Source of the DNA: Lutispora thermophila DSM 19022
GTDB taxonomy: Bacteria > Bacillota > Clostridia > Lutisporales > Lutisporaceae
Length of the DNA stretch: 64,000 nt
Assembly: GCF_900142105.1 (NCBI RefSeq)
Contig: NZ_FQZS01000004.1
Span: 1 to 64,000 of the forward strand
Direction of reading: 5' to 3'
Shown here: one piece after another, positions 17,139 to 25,573 of the stretch
Layout of the letters: every line of letters starts with the position of its first letter
Numbering within the stretch: the first letter of the stretch is position 1
Translations under genes and position numbers: made by a program
Notes under the pieces: model-generated
Seen by the model: only the letters and a program-made list of their open reading frames with translations
Told to the model about the DNA's origin: nothing
The model's database searches: none

Positions 17139-18695
17139 ATGAAAAAATTTAAACTGCTTATTATAGTGTTCATTGCCGGAATATTGCTGTTTAAACTTAT
17201 TCCCGGCTTTGGCATTACGCCCACTTTAGGTATGAGCAATCATGAAGAGGAAGCAACTGTAGAGCCGGAGGACAAGCCTATCACAACGGAACCTGAAATG
17301 GAAGAAATAATATATCCCTTTACTTTATCATATACAGAAATTCCTGGAGTGTTAACCTTCAGAGGAAATAATTTTAGAACTGCACCTGCTTTTGGCACAG
17401 TTGACCTGGAACAATATACCATAGAAAAGATATGGAATGTGAAGGCAGAACCCAAGGGTCTATGGGGAGGTGGTTCCGGTTGGACCGGTCAGCCTGCATT
17501 GGTGAAGTGGAGTCCGGAAGTAAGAAAAATAATGAATATTAAGGATAAGTTTAAAGAAGATGATAATTTCGTGGAGGTTATCATAGGTTCCTTAAACGGC
17601 AAGGTTTATTTTATCGATCTTGAAACGGGAGAACAGACCAGAGAACCCATAGATACAGGCAGTCCCATAAAGGGCAGTGTATCTGTGGACTCAAGAGGTT
17701 ATCCACTTTTATATGTAGGGCAAGGAATAAAGGAAAATCCGGATTTCGGATTCAGGTTATATAACCTCATCGATCAGAAAATGCTGTTTTTACAGGACGG
17801 AGAGGATGAGGATGCACCAAGACGATGGCCTAATTTCGATTCTTCCGCATTGTTTAGCAGAAGTGAAGACGCTTTGTATGTAGGAGGCGAGAATGGACTT
17901 TTTTACAAGCTGAAGTTAAATACTACTTTTATACCTGAAGAAAAGTTATTGACCATAAATCCTGAAATTCAAAAGTTCAAATATGAAAGAGTTGATAACA
18001 GCACCGATCCGGAACAAAGTACCTATGGTATTGAAAATTCTCCTGCTTCCTGGCAAAATCTCATATTTTTCGTAGATAACGGTGGATTGGTAAAATGCAT
18101 AGATACGGATTTGAACGAAATATGGACAGTGGATAATATTGATGATACGGATGCTACTGTTACTTTGGATATAGAAAACGGAGAACCTGTAATATATACT
18201 GCCTGTGAAGTGGACAAGCAGGGAAGCCAGGGAATAACAAGAATCTTAAAGATAGAGGGAAAAACAGGCAAAATTCTCTGGGAAAAGCAATACAATGCCT
18301 ATTCAGTAGGAACCTCCAACGGGGGAGCCCTTGCTACAAATGTTGTAGGTAAAGGCCATATGGACCACATGGTCATTTTCACACTATCCAGAACAGAAAT
18401 TAAAGACAGAGGTATAATGGTTGCATTGAACAAATCAACGGGGGAAGAACTTTGGAGATGGAAAATGCCTACCTATGCCTGGTCATCGCCGGTAGACATA
18501 TATGACAGTGAAGGTAATGGATATATATTCCAAGCTTTGAGAAACGGTACAGTATGTATACTTGATGGAGAAAAGGGAGAAATATTAGGAAAAACTACTG
18601 TAGATTCTTATATTGAAGCTTCTCCTTCCATATATAATGATTATGTAGTCATAGCCACAAGAAATGGATATATTCATGGACTAAAATTGAAATAA
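17139..18695 (+). CDS. membrane-anchored PQQ-type beta-propeller protein
   Basis: A 518-residue protein with an uncleaved or lipoprotein-free N-terminal hydrophobic anchor (residues 5-25), an acidic Glu/Pro linker, then blades of the PQQ/quinoprotein propeller type: repeats such as NGKVYFIDLETGEQ, NGLFYKLKL, GKTGKILWEKQYNAY, NKSTGEELWRWKMP and NGTVCILDGEKGEIL. No PQQ catalytic residues can be claimed. It may serve as an extracellular scaffold or envelope-assembly factor like BamB-fold proteins. AAAGGAAAAAG binding site 3-6 nt upstream. Function unknown. Confidence 0.85.
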   Translation: MKKFKLLIIVFIAGILLFKLIPGFGITPTLGMSNHEEEATVEPEDKPITTEPEMEEIIYPFTLSYTEIPGVLTFRGNNFRTAPAFGTVDLEQYTIEKIWNVKAEPKGLWGGGSGWTGQPALVKWSPEVRKIMNIKDKFKEDDNFVEVIIGSLNGKVYFIDLETGEQTREPIDTGSPIKGSVSVDSRGYPLLYVGQGIKENPDFGFRLYNLIDQKMLFLQDGEDEDAPRRWPNFDSSALFSRSEDALYVGGENGLFYKLKLNTTFIPEEKLLTINPEIQKFKYERVDNSTDPEQSTYGIENSPASWQNLIFFVDNGGLVKCIDTDLNEIWTVDNIDDTDATVTLDIENGEPVIYTACEVDKQGSQGITRILKIEGKTGKILWEKQYNAYSVGTSNGGALATNVVGKGHMDHMVIFTLSRTEIKDRGIMVALNKSTGEELWRWKMPTYAWSSPVDIYDSEGNGYIFQALRNGTVCILDGEKGEILGKTTVDSYIEASPSIYNDYVVIATRNGYIHGLKLK

Positions 18696-18758
18696 TGGTA
18701 TAAATCTCTTCTTACTGTAAACTATAAAAATGATTATAGAGTAAGGGGAGATTTTTTT

Positions 18759-20303
18759 ATGAAAAGAGAAAGAGACACCATCCCCTATTGGTTGGGGACA
18801 ACGGAAGATACAAATTATTCCAGGCTGACAAAGGACATTGAAGTTGATGTTGCCGTGGTGGGAGGTGGACTGGCAGGGATAACAACTGCCTATTTTCTAA
18901 AAAAGGAAGGATTGAAGGTAGCAATTATAGAAGCCGGTAGAATTGCTAAAGGTGCTACAGGGCATACTACTGCAAAGATAACATCCCAGCATACGCTCAT
19001 ATATGACAAAACCATAAAAACTTTTGGCAAAGAGCTGGCTCAGCAGTATGCAGATGCTAACCAGCATGCTATAAGATTTATGGAAGATATGATAAAAAGC
19101 AACAATATAGAATGTGATTTTGAAGTTCAGCCAGCTTATGTGTTTACCCAGGACAGAAATTGTGTAGAAAAGATAGAAAATGAGGCAAAAGCAGCAGAAA
19201 GCCTCGGCATACCTTCTGAGTTAGTGCTTACAACCCCTCTTCCCTTTCCGGTATTGGCAGCATTGAGGTTTGACGGTCAGGCACAGTTTCATCCGGTAAA
19301 ATATACACTGGCCATGGCAAAACAGATACCAGGCGACGGTTCACATATATTTGAAGGCACTAGAGCTGTAGACATAGAAGAGGGAGAAATATGCGCCGTG
19401 AAGACCATAGACGGGAAGAAGATAAGGGCTCCCTATGTGGTCATTGCTACCCACTATCCTTTTTATGACGGCAAAGGCATGTATTTTGCAAGAATGTATC
19501 CGGAAAGATCATATCTATTAGCATTTAGGATTGAGGAAACACCTCCGGAGGGCATGTATATAAATGTGGAGACTCCAGGTATGACTTTAAGAAGCCATCC
19601 CCATGAAGGAGGGAGAATACTCATTTTCGGAGGAGAAAATCATAAGACGGGTCATGGGGAAGAAAATGCCACCCATTATGAAAAGCTTAGAAATATGGTG
19701 AATCAGATATTTAAAGTTAAAGAAGAACTATATCATTGGTCTACCCAGGATTACTATACCCTTGATGAAATACCCTATGTAGGCAAGCTTACAGCTGATA
19801 CACCTAACATATATATCGCCACAGGCTTTAGAAAATGGGGAATGACCAATGCTACTGCAGCAGCCATAATCATCAGGGATTTGATAACCAAAGGCAAGAA
19901 TCCATGGCAGGAAATATACAGCCCTCAAAGAGGAACAACAGCCAAAGCAGCAGGAAACTTCATAGTTCAAAATGCAGATGTAGCTGTACAGCTCATATCA
20001 GGGAAATTGGAGAATCCGGTTGATGAACTGGATATCAAAAATGGAGAGGGAAAGGTTGTGGAATATAAGGGAAATAGAACGGGCGCTTACAAGGATCAGG
20101 ATGGAAAGCTCTATCTGGTGGATTTGACATGCACCCATATGGGCTGTGAATTGAAGTGGAATGATGCAGAGAAGTCCTGGGATTGCCCATGTCATGGCTC
20201 AAGATTCAGTTATGACGGAAGCATAATAGAAGGACCTGCTTTGTTTAGCTTGAATCATCCCGATAAGGGGCGCAATCAGGTAGAACCTAATGTGATTAAG
20301 TAA
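18759..20303 (+). CDS. FAD-dependent oxidoreductase fused to a Rieske [2Fe-2S] domain (YhfW type)
   Basis: A 514-residue fusion. The DAO-type N-terminal domain has the dinucleotide fold VDVAVVGGGLAGITTAYFL, and GHTTAKITSQH. The C-terminal Rieske domain has ligands Cys458 and His460 (CTHMGC) and Cys476 and His479 (CPCHGS), with Cys463 and Cys478 positioned for the stabilising disulfide. The substrate is unknown; B. subtilis YhfW has the same architecture. GGGGAG lies 7 nt before ATG. Probably monocistronic, followed by a hairpin. Confidence 0.93.
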   Translation: MKRERDTIPYWLGTTEDTNYSRLTKDIEVDVAVVGGGLAGITTAYFLKKEGLKVAIIEAGRIAKGATGHTTAKITSQHTLIYDKTIKTFGKELAQQYADANQHAIRFMEDMIKSNNIECDFEVQPAYVFTQDRNCVEKIENEAKAAESLGIPSELVLTTPLPFPVLAALRFDGQAQFHPVKYTLAMAKQIPGDGSHIFEGTRAVDIEEGEICAVKTIDGKKIRAPYVVIATHYPFYDGKGMYFARMYPERSYLLAFRIEETPPEGMYINVETPGMTLRSHPHEGGRILIFGGENHKTGHGEENATHYEKLRNMVNQIFKVKEELYHWSTQDYYTLDEIPYVGKLTADTPNIYIATGFRKWGMTNATAAAIIIRDLITKGKNPWQEIYSPQRGTTAKAAGNFIVQNADVAVQLISGKLENPVDELDIKNGEGKVVEYKGNRTGAYKDQDGKLYLVDLTCTHMGCELKWNDAEKSWDCPCHGSRFSYDGSIIEGPALFSLNHPDKGRNQVEPNVIK

Positions 20304-20356
20304 AAATGAATAAAAGGGAAGAAAAAGTTACCATAGGGTTATTTTTCCACAGACAT

Positions 20357-20389
20357 ACAATAAAGGTTTCCAATGGAAATCTTTATTGT
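20357..20389. terminator. hairpin, possible terminator
   Basis: ACAATAAAGGTTTCC (20357-20371) pairs with GGAAATCTTTATTGT (20375-20389), one G-T pair, 3-base loop. The tail is T-poor so terminator function is uncertain. The GGTTTCCAATGGAAA core loosely resembles the second stem of the intergenic repeat family. Confidence 0.5.
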
Positions 20390-20505
20390 TGTAAAAATAG
20401 AATGAATTATTGTAAAATATATTATGTGAGCGTCGCAATAAAGCCCAAGGACAATTCCATTGTTTTGTAGGCTTGCATGAGGAATATGTAGAGGGGGATG
20501 TTTAT

Positions 20506-21999
20506 TTGGACTTGTTGCTGGAAAAGTTTAAAGAGGTTTTCAAATCCGTTTTGCCTATAAGTATATTGGTTATAGTGCTTAACTTCACTTTAGTGCCTAT
20601 AGAGACGGACATGCTGATCAGATTTATTATTGGATCAGTGTTGGTTGTTATTGGACTTGGAATATTCCTATTTGGAGCAGATATTGGTATTGCTTCAATA
20701 GGAAATCTGATGGGAGAAGAGGTAGCAAAGACTAATAAAGTTTACTTAGTTGCTTTATTAGGGTTTATTTTAGGATTTTTTATCACCGTAGCTGAGCCAG
20801 ACTTGCAAATACTTGCTAATGAAGTGAGTGGCGCAAGCGGCGGAGCAGTTCCAGCTCCTTTGATTCTTGTGGTGGTTTCCATAGGAGTTGGTGTTATGGT
20901 AGCTATGGGTTTATTGAGAATAATATATGAAAAACCATTGAATAAGTTTCTTACTTTAATATATTTCATTATTTTTATTCTAGGTCTGTGGGTTTCTGAA
21001 GAGTTTTTGGCTATTTCAGTGGATGCATCAGGAGCTACCACAGGAGCAATGACTACCCCCTTTATATTGGCCTTAGGATTGGGTGTATCCCAGTTGAAAG
21101 GCGGAAAAACATCTGAGGAAGACAGCTTCGGGTTGGTAGGTATTGCATCAACGGGACCAATTCTTGCAGTAATGATATTGAATATTATTGCAGGTGCTGA
21201 TAAAATTGTCGGGGAGGCAGAAGTTTTTCAAGCCCATAGTGGAATTTTGGGCCCATATTTAGAAGAATTTGCTGTGATGATAAAGGAAGCAGCCTTACCC
21301 TTGATACCCTTGATAATCTTGTTTGTTGCTTTTGATGTGTTTAAATTTAAAATTCACAGAAGCAGGAAGAATAGAATATTAAAAGGTCTTGTTTACACCT
21401 ATGTTGGACTTGTGCTATTCTTAGCGGGAGTCAATGCAGGATTTATGGAAGTAGGCAGGGTTATGGGCTATGGAATAGCCATGCTTCCATATAAATGGAT
21501 TGTACCCTTTATAGGATTTTTATTAGGTATGATGGTTGTGTTGGCAGAGCCTGCAGTACACGTTTTGACAAAACAAGTTGAAGATGTAACTTCGGGACAT
21601 ATTCCTAGAAAGATTATATTATTTACATTGTCTGCAGGAATTGCTTTTGCAGTTTCAATGTCTTTATTGAGAATAATGATACCAGGATTAAAGCTGTGGC
21701 ATTTCTTATTGCCCGGTTTTGGTTTGGCTGCTTTTTTAAGCCACAAGGTACCTCCGATATTTGTAGGTATTGCCTATGACGCAGGAGGAGTTGCATCAGG
21801 CCCAATGACAGCTACTTTTGTATTGGCTTTTGCCCAAGGTGCTGCCAGTGCCATTCCAACCGCAAATGTCCTGGTGGACGGGTTTGGTGTTATAGCAATG
21901 GTTGCAATGATGCCTTTAGTAGCTTTGCAATTGCTGGGGCTTATATTTAAAATAAAAGCAAAAAGGGAGGGCATTAATGTCCATGATTCTGGAAAATAA
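20506..21999 (+). CDS. DUF1538 integral membrane protein with internal duplication
   Basis: About 497 residues with roughly twelve to fourteen membrane segments. The protein is two tandem DUF1538 units: each contains a similar AEPDLQILANEVSGAS / AEPAVHVLTKQVEDVTSG element and a DASGATTGAMTTPFILALGLG / DAGGVASGPMTATFVLAFAQG element. The repeated acidic-Gly-rich segments suggest a transporter with inverted or parallel pseudosymmetry. I choose TTG at 20506 (AGGGGGA 8 nt upstream) rather than the upstream ATG at 20473. It overlaps the following P-II-like gene by 23 bases, which indicates coupling and joint function. Confidence 0.88.
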   Translation: MDLLLEKFKEVFKSVLPISILVIVLNFTLVPIETDMLIRFIIGSVLVVIGLGIFLFGADIGIASIGNLMGEEVAKTNKVYLVALLGFILGFFITVAEPDLQILANEVSGASGGAVPAPLILVVVSIGVGVMVAMGLLRIIYEKPLNKFLTLIYFIIFILGLWVSEEFLAISVDASGATTGAMTTPFILALGLGVSQLKGGKTSEEDSFGLVGIASTGPILAVMILNIIAGADKIVGEAEVFQAHSGILGPYLEEFAVMIKEAALPLIPLIILFVAFDVFKFKIHRSRKNRILKGLVYTYVGLVLFLAGVNAGFMEVGRVMGYGIAMLPYKWIVPFIGFLLGMMVVLAEPAVHVLTKQVEDVTSGHIPRKIILFTLSAGIAFAVSMSLLRIMIPGLKLWHFLLPGFGLAAFLSHKVPPIFVGIAYDAGGVASGPMTATFVLAFAQGAASAIPTANVLVDGFGVIAMVAMMPLVALQLLGLIFKIKAKREGINVHDSGK

Positions 22000-22648
22000 A
22001 GCTTTGTCGTTGTATTGTGTAATAGTTAACTTTGGAGAAGGAAGCAAAGTATTAAAAGCATCTAAAGAATTGGGAGTAACAGGAGGCACCTTTCTTCTAG
22101 GTAAAGGAACGATAAAGAACAGCATACTCAATATGTTAGGCCTTGACGAAGTGAGAAAAGAAATATTATTGATGGTCATTGAAGAGAGCTTGGAAGAAAG
22201 CCTCAATGAACATCTAAGGAAAAGATTTAATTTGGATAAGCCTAATCATGGAATAACTTTTTCCATTCCAATAACTCATTTGGCCATTCTTAATAGGCAT
22301 GAATATATTTCAAAACCAAAAATGAGAGGTGCAGATGATATGAAATATGAAGCCATAGTTACAATAGTTGATAAAGGACTATCCGATGATGTTGTAGAAG
22401 CAGCCCAATCAGCAGGATCGACAGGAGGCACAGTAATTCACGGAAGAGGAGCTGGCTCCAATGATACGGCAAAGCTGTTTAATATAGAGATAGAACCAGA
22501 GAAAGATATTGTTTTGATTTTATCAGAGTCAGAAAAAACAGAAGCCATAGTAAACTCCATAAAAGATAAGCTAAATATTGATGAGCCCGGTAAGGGTGTA
22601 ATATTTGTAGTAGATGTAAATAGAACCTTAGGGTTATATAGGGAATAG
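21977..22648 (+). CDS. tandem P-II-like regulatory protein paired with DUF1538
   Basis: A 223-residue protein made of two P-II-like halves (about 8-105 and 115-215). Each has the pattern ...VVEAAQSAGSTGGTVIHGRGAGSND... / ...VLKASKELGVTGGTFLLGKGTIKNS..., equivalent to the ARxAGAxGGT-x-hxGRG nucleotide-binding strand-loop of P-II proteins. It probably senses a nucleotide or metabolite and gates the adjacent DUF1538 membrane protein; this is inference from coupling (23-base overlap) and from P-II/AmtB logic. GGGAGGGC lies 5 nt before ATG. Confidence 0.85.
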   Translation: MSMILENKALSLYCVIVNFGEGSKVLKASKELGVTGGTFLLGKGTIKNSILNMLGLDEVRKEILLMVIEESLEESLNEHLRKRFNLDKPNHGITFSIPITHLAILNRHEYISKPKMRGADDMKYEAIVTIVDKGLSDDVVEAAQSAGSTGGTVIHGRGAGSNDTAKLFNIEIEPEKDIVLILSESEKTEAIVNSIKDKLNIDEPGKGVIFVVDVNRTLGLYRE

Positions 22649-22698
22649 ATTATGATTATAAAGTCTCTAAATTTAGCTTGCTTATAAGATTTTGCTTT

Positions 22699-22731
22699 AA
22701 AAATGTGCAGTCTAAAGATTGCGCATTTTTT
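22699..22731 (+). terminator. Rho-independent terminator
   Basis: AAAAATGTGCAGTC, loop TAAA, GATTGCGCATTTTTT. Ends the DUF1538/P-II operon. Confidence 0.85.
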
Positions 22732-23365
22732 GTATCATTTTGCAAAATATTATAAATTTAATCAACGATATCATTTATTTTTAATCCCTTTACCTCATAT
22801 TTTTATATAGTTTGGAGGACTTTAACAGTTTTTTCTTTCTTTTCTTGACCGATGTTTATATTACCTCTTTCTACAGGAAATATGTTAAAAGCGATCCCTA
22901 CCAAACTCTATAAGCATATATACCCATTGTGTATCCTTGGTTAGGATGGTGAGTATAAGGATGGTTGACATAATAATCCAGTTTTTGAAAAGAGGGAAAT
23001 AGCAGCAAAGCAATTGTTGCATTATTGCTCATATGATAACGGCCGTAAGTTGAATTTTATTGATGTAGGGGATAGAAGTTAACTTTTAATTGTTAAGCAA
23101 TTTGATACTTTGAAAGTATAATGAGCTTGTACTATGGAGAAGCACTCATTTTAAATGAATTTAAATTATGTGTTAGAAGCTGTTGAGGTTATGGCATGAC
23201 AATAGGTCAATATGATAACATATGTTGCTTATTTTGATGGCTGACTTGTAGGTATCACCTTAGCCTGTATAGGTATTAGGATTGCATGCTGATAGGAAAG
23301 CATTCTTCAAATCTGTATATGGGAGAATAGGTTTAAAACATATTGTGAAATTAGGATGTGTGAAT
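22732..23365. other. gene-free, apparently decayed sequence
   Basis: No frame with a start, binding site and plausible protein. Reading leftward near 22910-22810 gives a fragment (VGIAFNIFPVERGNINIG) that could be the tail of a dead gene, but I cannot assign it. The in-frame extension of the next gene upstream of 23366 (from 23282) has no ribosome binding site. Confidence 0.4.
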
Positions 23366-23701
23366 ATGAAAGGCAGCAATTTCTTTAATCGTGTATATGA
23401 AATAGTATCTCAAATACCGGAGGGGAAAGTTGCAACATATGGTCAAATTGCTGCAATGCTTGGAAGTCCAAGGGCTGCAAGGATAGTAGGGGAAGCTATG
23501 AGAAGAACTCCTGAATATCTAGATATTCCATGTCATAGAGTAATCAGTAAGGATGGAACCATGGCTCCTGGATATGCCTTTGGAGGTGAAGGGAAGCAGC
23601 GGGAGATGTTGGAGAAAGAAGGTGTGATATTTAAGGAAAATGGATGCGTTGATATGCAAAGATGTTTGTGGAGAAAACCCATAATGGAGAGAGATGAATA
23701 A
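23366..23701 (+). CDS. MGMT/Ogt-family DNA alkyltransferase-like protein (short form)
   Basis: A 111-residue protein equal to the C-terminal DNA-binding domain of O6-methylguanine-DNA methyltransferase. It has the helix-turn-helix GQIAAMLGSPRAARIVGEAMRR and the acceptor motif IPCHRVI with Cys56 present, so it is not an alkyltransferase-like (ATL) protein in which the Cys becomes Trp. The N-terminal domain of full-length Ogt is missing, as in many Firmicutes homologues. ATG at 23366 is chosen because the protein begins with the family-typical FFNRVYEIVSQIPEGKVATYG; the binding site is weak. Flanked by decayed DNA on both sides. Confidence 0.85.
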   Translation: MKGSNFFNRVYEIVSQIPEGKVATYGQIAAMLGSPRAARIVGEAMRRTPEYLDIPCHRVISKDGTMAPGYAFGGEGKQREMLEKEGVIFKENGCVDMQRCLWRKPIMERDE

Positions 23702-23737
23702 ATTTAGAATGAAAAGATATGTTAGAAGGGTGTCATT

Positions 23738-24040
23738 ATGCCGAAATTACCGGAAGTGTTCAATATAGCTAAATATATATTGTTTTGGATATGTACATGC
23801 AGCTGATAAAGACCATATTAAGGATCATAAGATGACGGCAGAGCTAGGCATCTGTACCTTAAGACCTGGATTTACATATGAATTATTTCAGTACATGCTT
23901 ATGGGGAAAAAGGACATTGCACCTTTGATTTAATAGGGTATAGGCCTGGTTTCCCACGTCCTTTATGCGGTACAATCATTAATGAAATTAAAACGGCAGT
24001 ACTCGGTTGTTCATATGTGAAAAATGTCAACGATAAGACT
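23738..24040 (+). pseudogene. probable remnant of an Fpg/Nei-family DNA glycosylase
   Basis: ATG at 23738 (AGAAGGGTG upstream) opens MPKLPEVFNIAKYI, which matches the catalytic N-terminus MP(E/K)LPEV of Fpg/Nei proteins, but stops after 22 codons. About 150-300 bases on, another frame reads HAYGEKGHCTF... and PRPLCGTIINEIKTAVLG, resembling the YGKxGxPCxxCGTxIxxIK zinc-finger end of the same family. The intervening 200 bases are too short for the middle of the protein and carry stops. So this is a frameshifted, internally deleted gene; the identification is inference. 24041-24330 shows nothing. Confidence 0.55.
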
Positions 24041-24336
24041 AAATTCTCCCTATATATGAACAAAATAAAATATTCTATTGCTCCATTTGTTATAATTCCT
24101 ACCTTAAGGACATTAGTAAACGTACGTGCCATTTATTGTTTGATTAAGCAATTATTTAAGTATTATAGGATTATCTTATTTCTTCATCTCATTGACAACT
24201 TGGGTTTGTTTCATATCTAAACTTATTTGTTCCAGACAACTAATGTTAAAATGCAGATTATGGATTTCTACCAGCATATGTTTTTATGTTGCATGAAATA
24301 GATTGCTTGTCAATTTAATCCACAGGCAGGATATAA

Positions 24337-24389
24337 CAATAAAATAGCCAATATAATATAAAACATTATATTGAATTGGCGTTTATTGA
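24337..24389. other. AT-rich hairpin upstream of sbcD
   Basis: AATAAAATAGCCAATATAAT pairs with ATTATATTGAATTGGCGTTTATT around a short loop. It lies between a possible promoter (TTGTCA 24307, TATAAC 24332, 19-base spacer) and the sbcD binding site, so it would be in the 5' leader of the mRNA. Confidence 0.5.
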
Positions 24390-24403
24390 TATGAGGTGAT
24401 AAA

Positions 24404-25573
24404 GTGAAGATAATACATACGGGTGATTGGCATATAGGTAAAATAGTTAATGAATATCATATGACAAAAGATCAGGAGTATATATTGAATCAGTTGTTGC
24501 AAATAATCAAGGAAGAAAAGCCACAGGCTGTGATAATTGCAGGGGATATATATGACCGTTCCGTTGCTCCGGTGGAGGCAGTAGAGCTTTTGGACAAAGT
24601 CTTAGGGGAGATTATATTGGATTACCAAATACCTGTTCTAGCCATAGCGGGAAACCATGACAGTCCGGAAAGATTGAACTTTGGCAGCGGCATATTAAAG
24701 GCAAAAGGGTTGTATATAGAAGGAATGCTGAAAAGGGATACTGCAAAAGTTACCCTTAATGATGAATATGGCCCTGTGAATTTTTATCTTGTTCCCTATG
24801 CAGATGCGGCTGTTGTAAAGGATGTTTATGAGGACCCCAATATAAAAAGCCAGCAGGATGCCATGAAAGCCATTATAGAAAGAATAGGTGCCACCATGGA
24901 TAAGAGCCAGAGAAATGTAATGATAACCCATGGATATGTAAGAGGCTTGGAAGATCCGGAAACTTCTGAATCTGAAAGACCATTGTCCATCGGTGGTACG
25001 GACATGGTAAGCTATGAGCTTTTTGATGATTTCTGCTATACCGCATTGGGACACCTTCACAGCCCACAGAGAGCAGGAAAGGATAATGTCAGATACTCAG
25101 GCTCTCTTTTAAAATACTCCTTCTCAGAAGTTAAGCAAAAAAAGGGGGTCAATGTAGTTAATATTGATGGTGAAGGTTCTGTAACAATTAAGACCAGGGA
25201 GTTAGTCCCATTGCGAGATATGAGGATAATAAAAGGTGAGCTGAAAAAGCTCATGGACCCGGATATATATAATGCAGGAAACAGAGAGGATTATATAAAG
25301 GTGATACTGACAGATAGGGGAGAGCTGCTGGATCCCATGCGAAAGCTGAAATCTGTATATCCGAACATAATGCTGTTGGAATTTGAGGATCGAGGAACCA
25401 GAGGAAATTATGATATCCTGTTGAAAACCTCGAGAGGTAAATCTAAGCTGGAGCTTTTTAAAGAGTTCTATAAATACATAAATGATGCAGAATTGGCTGT
25501 TGAAAGCGCCGAGGTATTGAGCAGAATCATTGAGGAAGTTGAAAGGAGAGGTGAGGATCTTGAAGCCAATTAA
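24404..25573 (+). CDS. sbcD: exonuclease SbcCD, nuclease subunit D
   Basis: A 389-residue Mre11-type metallophosphoesterase. The metal-binding motifs are in order: HTGDWHIGK, IAGDIYDRS, AGNHDSPERL, THGYVRG and ALGHLHSPQ. With SbcC it cuts hairpins and processes double-strand ends. GTG start with GAGGTG 5 nt upstream. Its stop overlaps the start of sbcC by 14 bases. First gene of the sbcD-sbcC-rmuC operon. Confidence 0.97.
   Translation: MKIIHTGDWHIGKIVNEYHMTKDQEYILNQLLQIIKEEKPQAVIIAGDIYDRSVAPVEAVELLDKVLGEIILDYQIPVLAIAGNHDSPERLNFGSGILKAKGLYIEGMLKRDTAKVTLNDEYGPVNFYLVPYADAAVVKDVYEDPNIKSQQDAMKAIIERIGATMDKSQRNVMITHGYVRGLEDPETSESERPLSIGGTDMVSYELFDDFCYTALGHLHSPQRAGKDNVRYSGSLLKYSFSEVKQKKGVNVVNIDGEGSVTIKTRELVPLRDMRIIKGELKKLMDPDIYNAGNREDYIKVILTDRGELLDPMRKLKSVYPNIMLLEFEDRGTRGNYDILLKTSRGKSKLELFKEFYKYINDAELAVESAEVLSRIIEEVERRGEDLEAN

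Noticed and set aside
24017-24220. 67-codon frame beginning GTG AAA AAT
   Set aside because: It is the continuation of the frame read in the Fpg/Nei remnant and lacks its own start signal.
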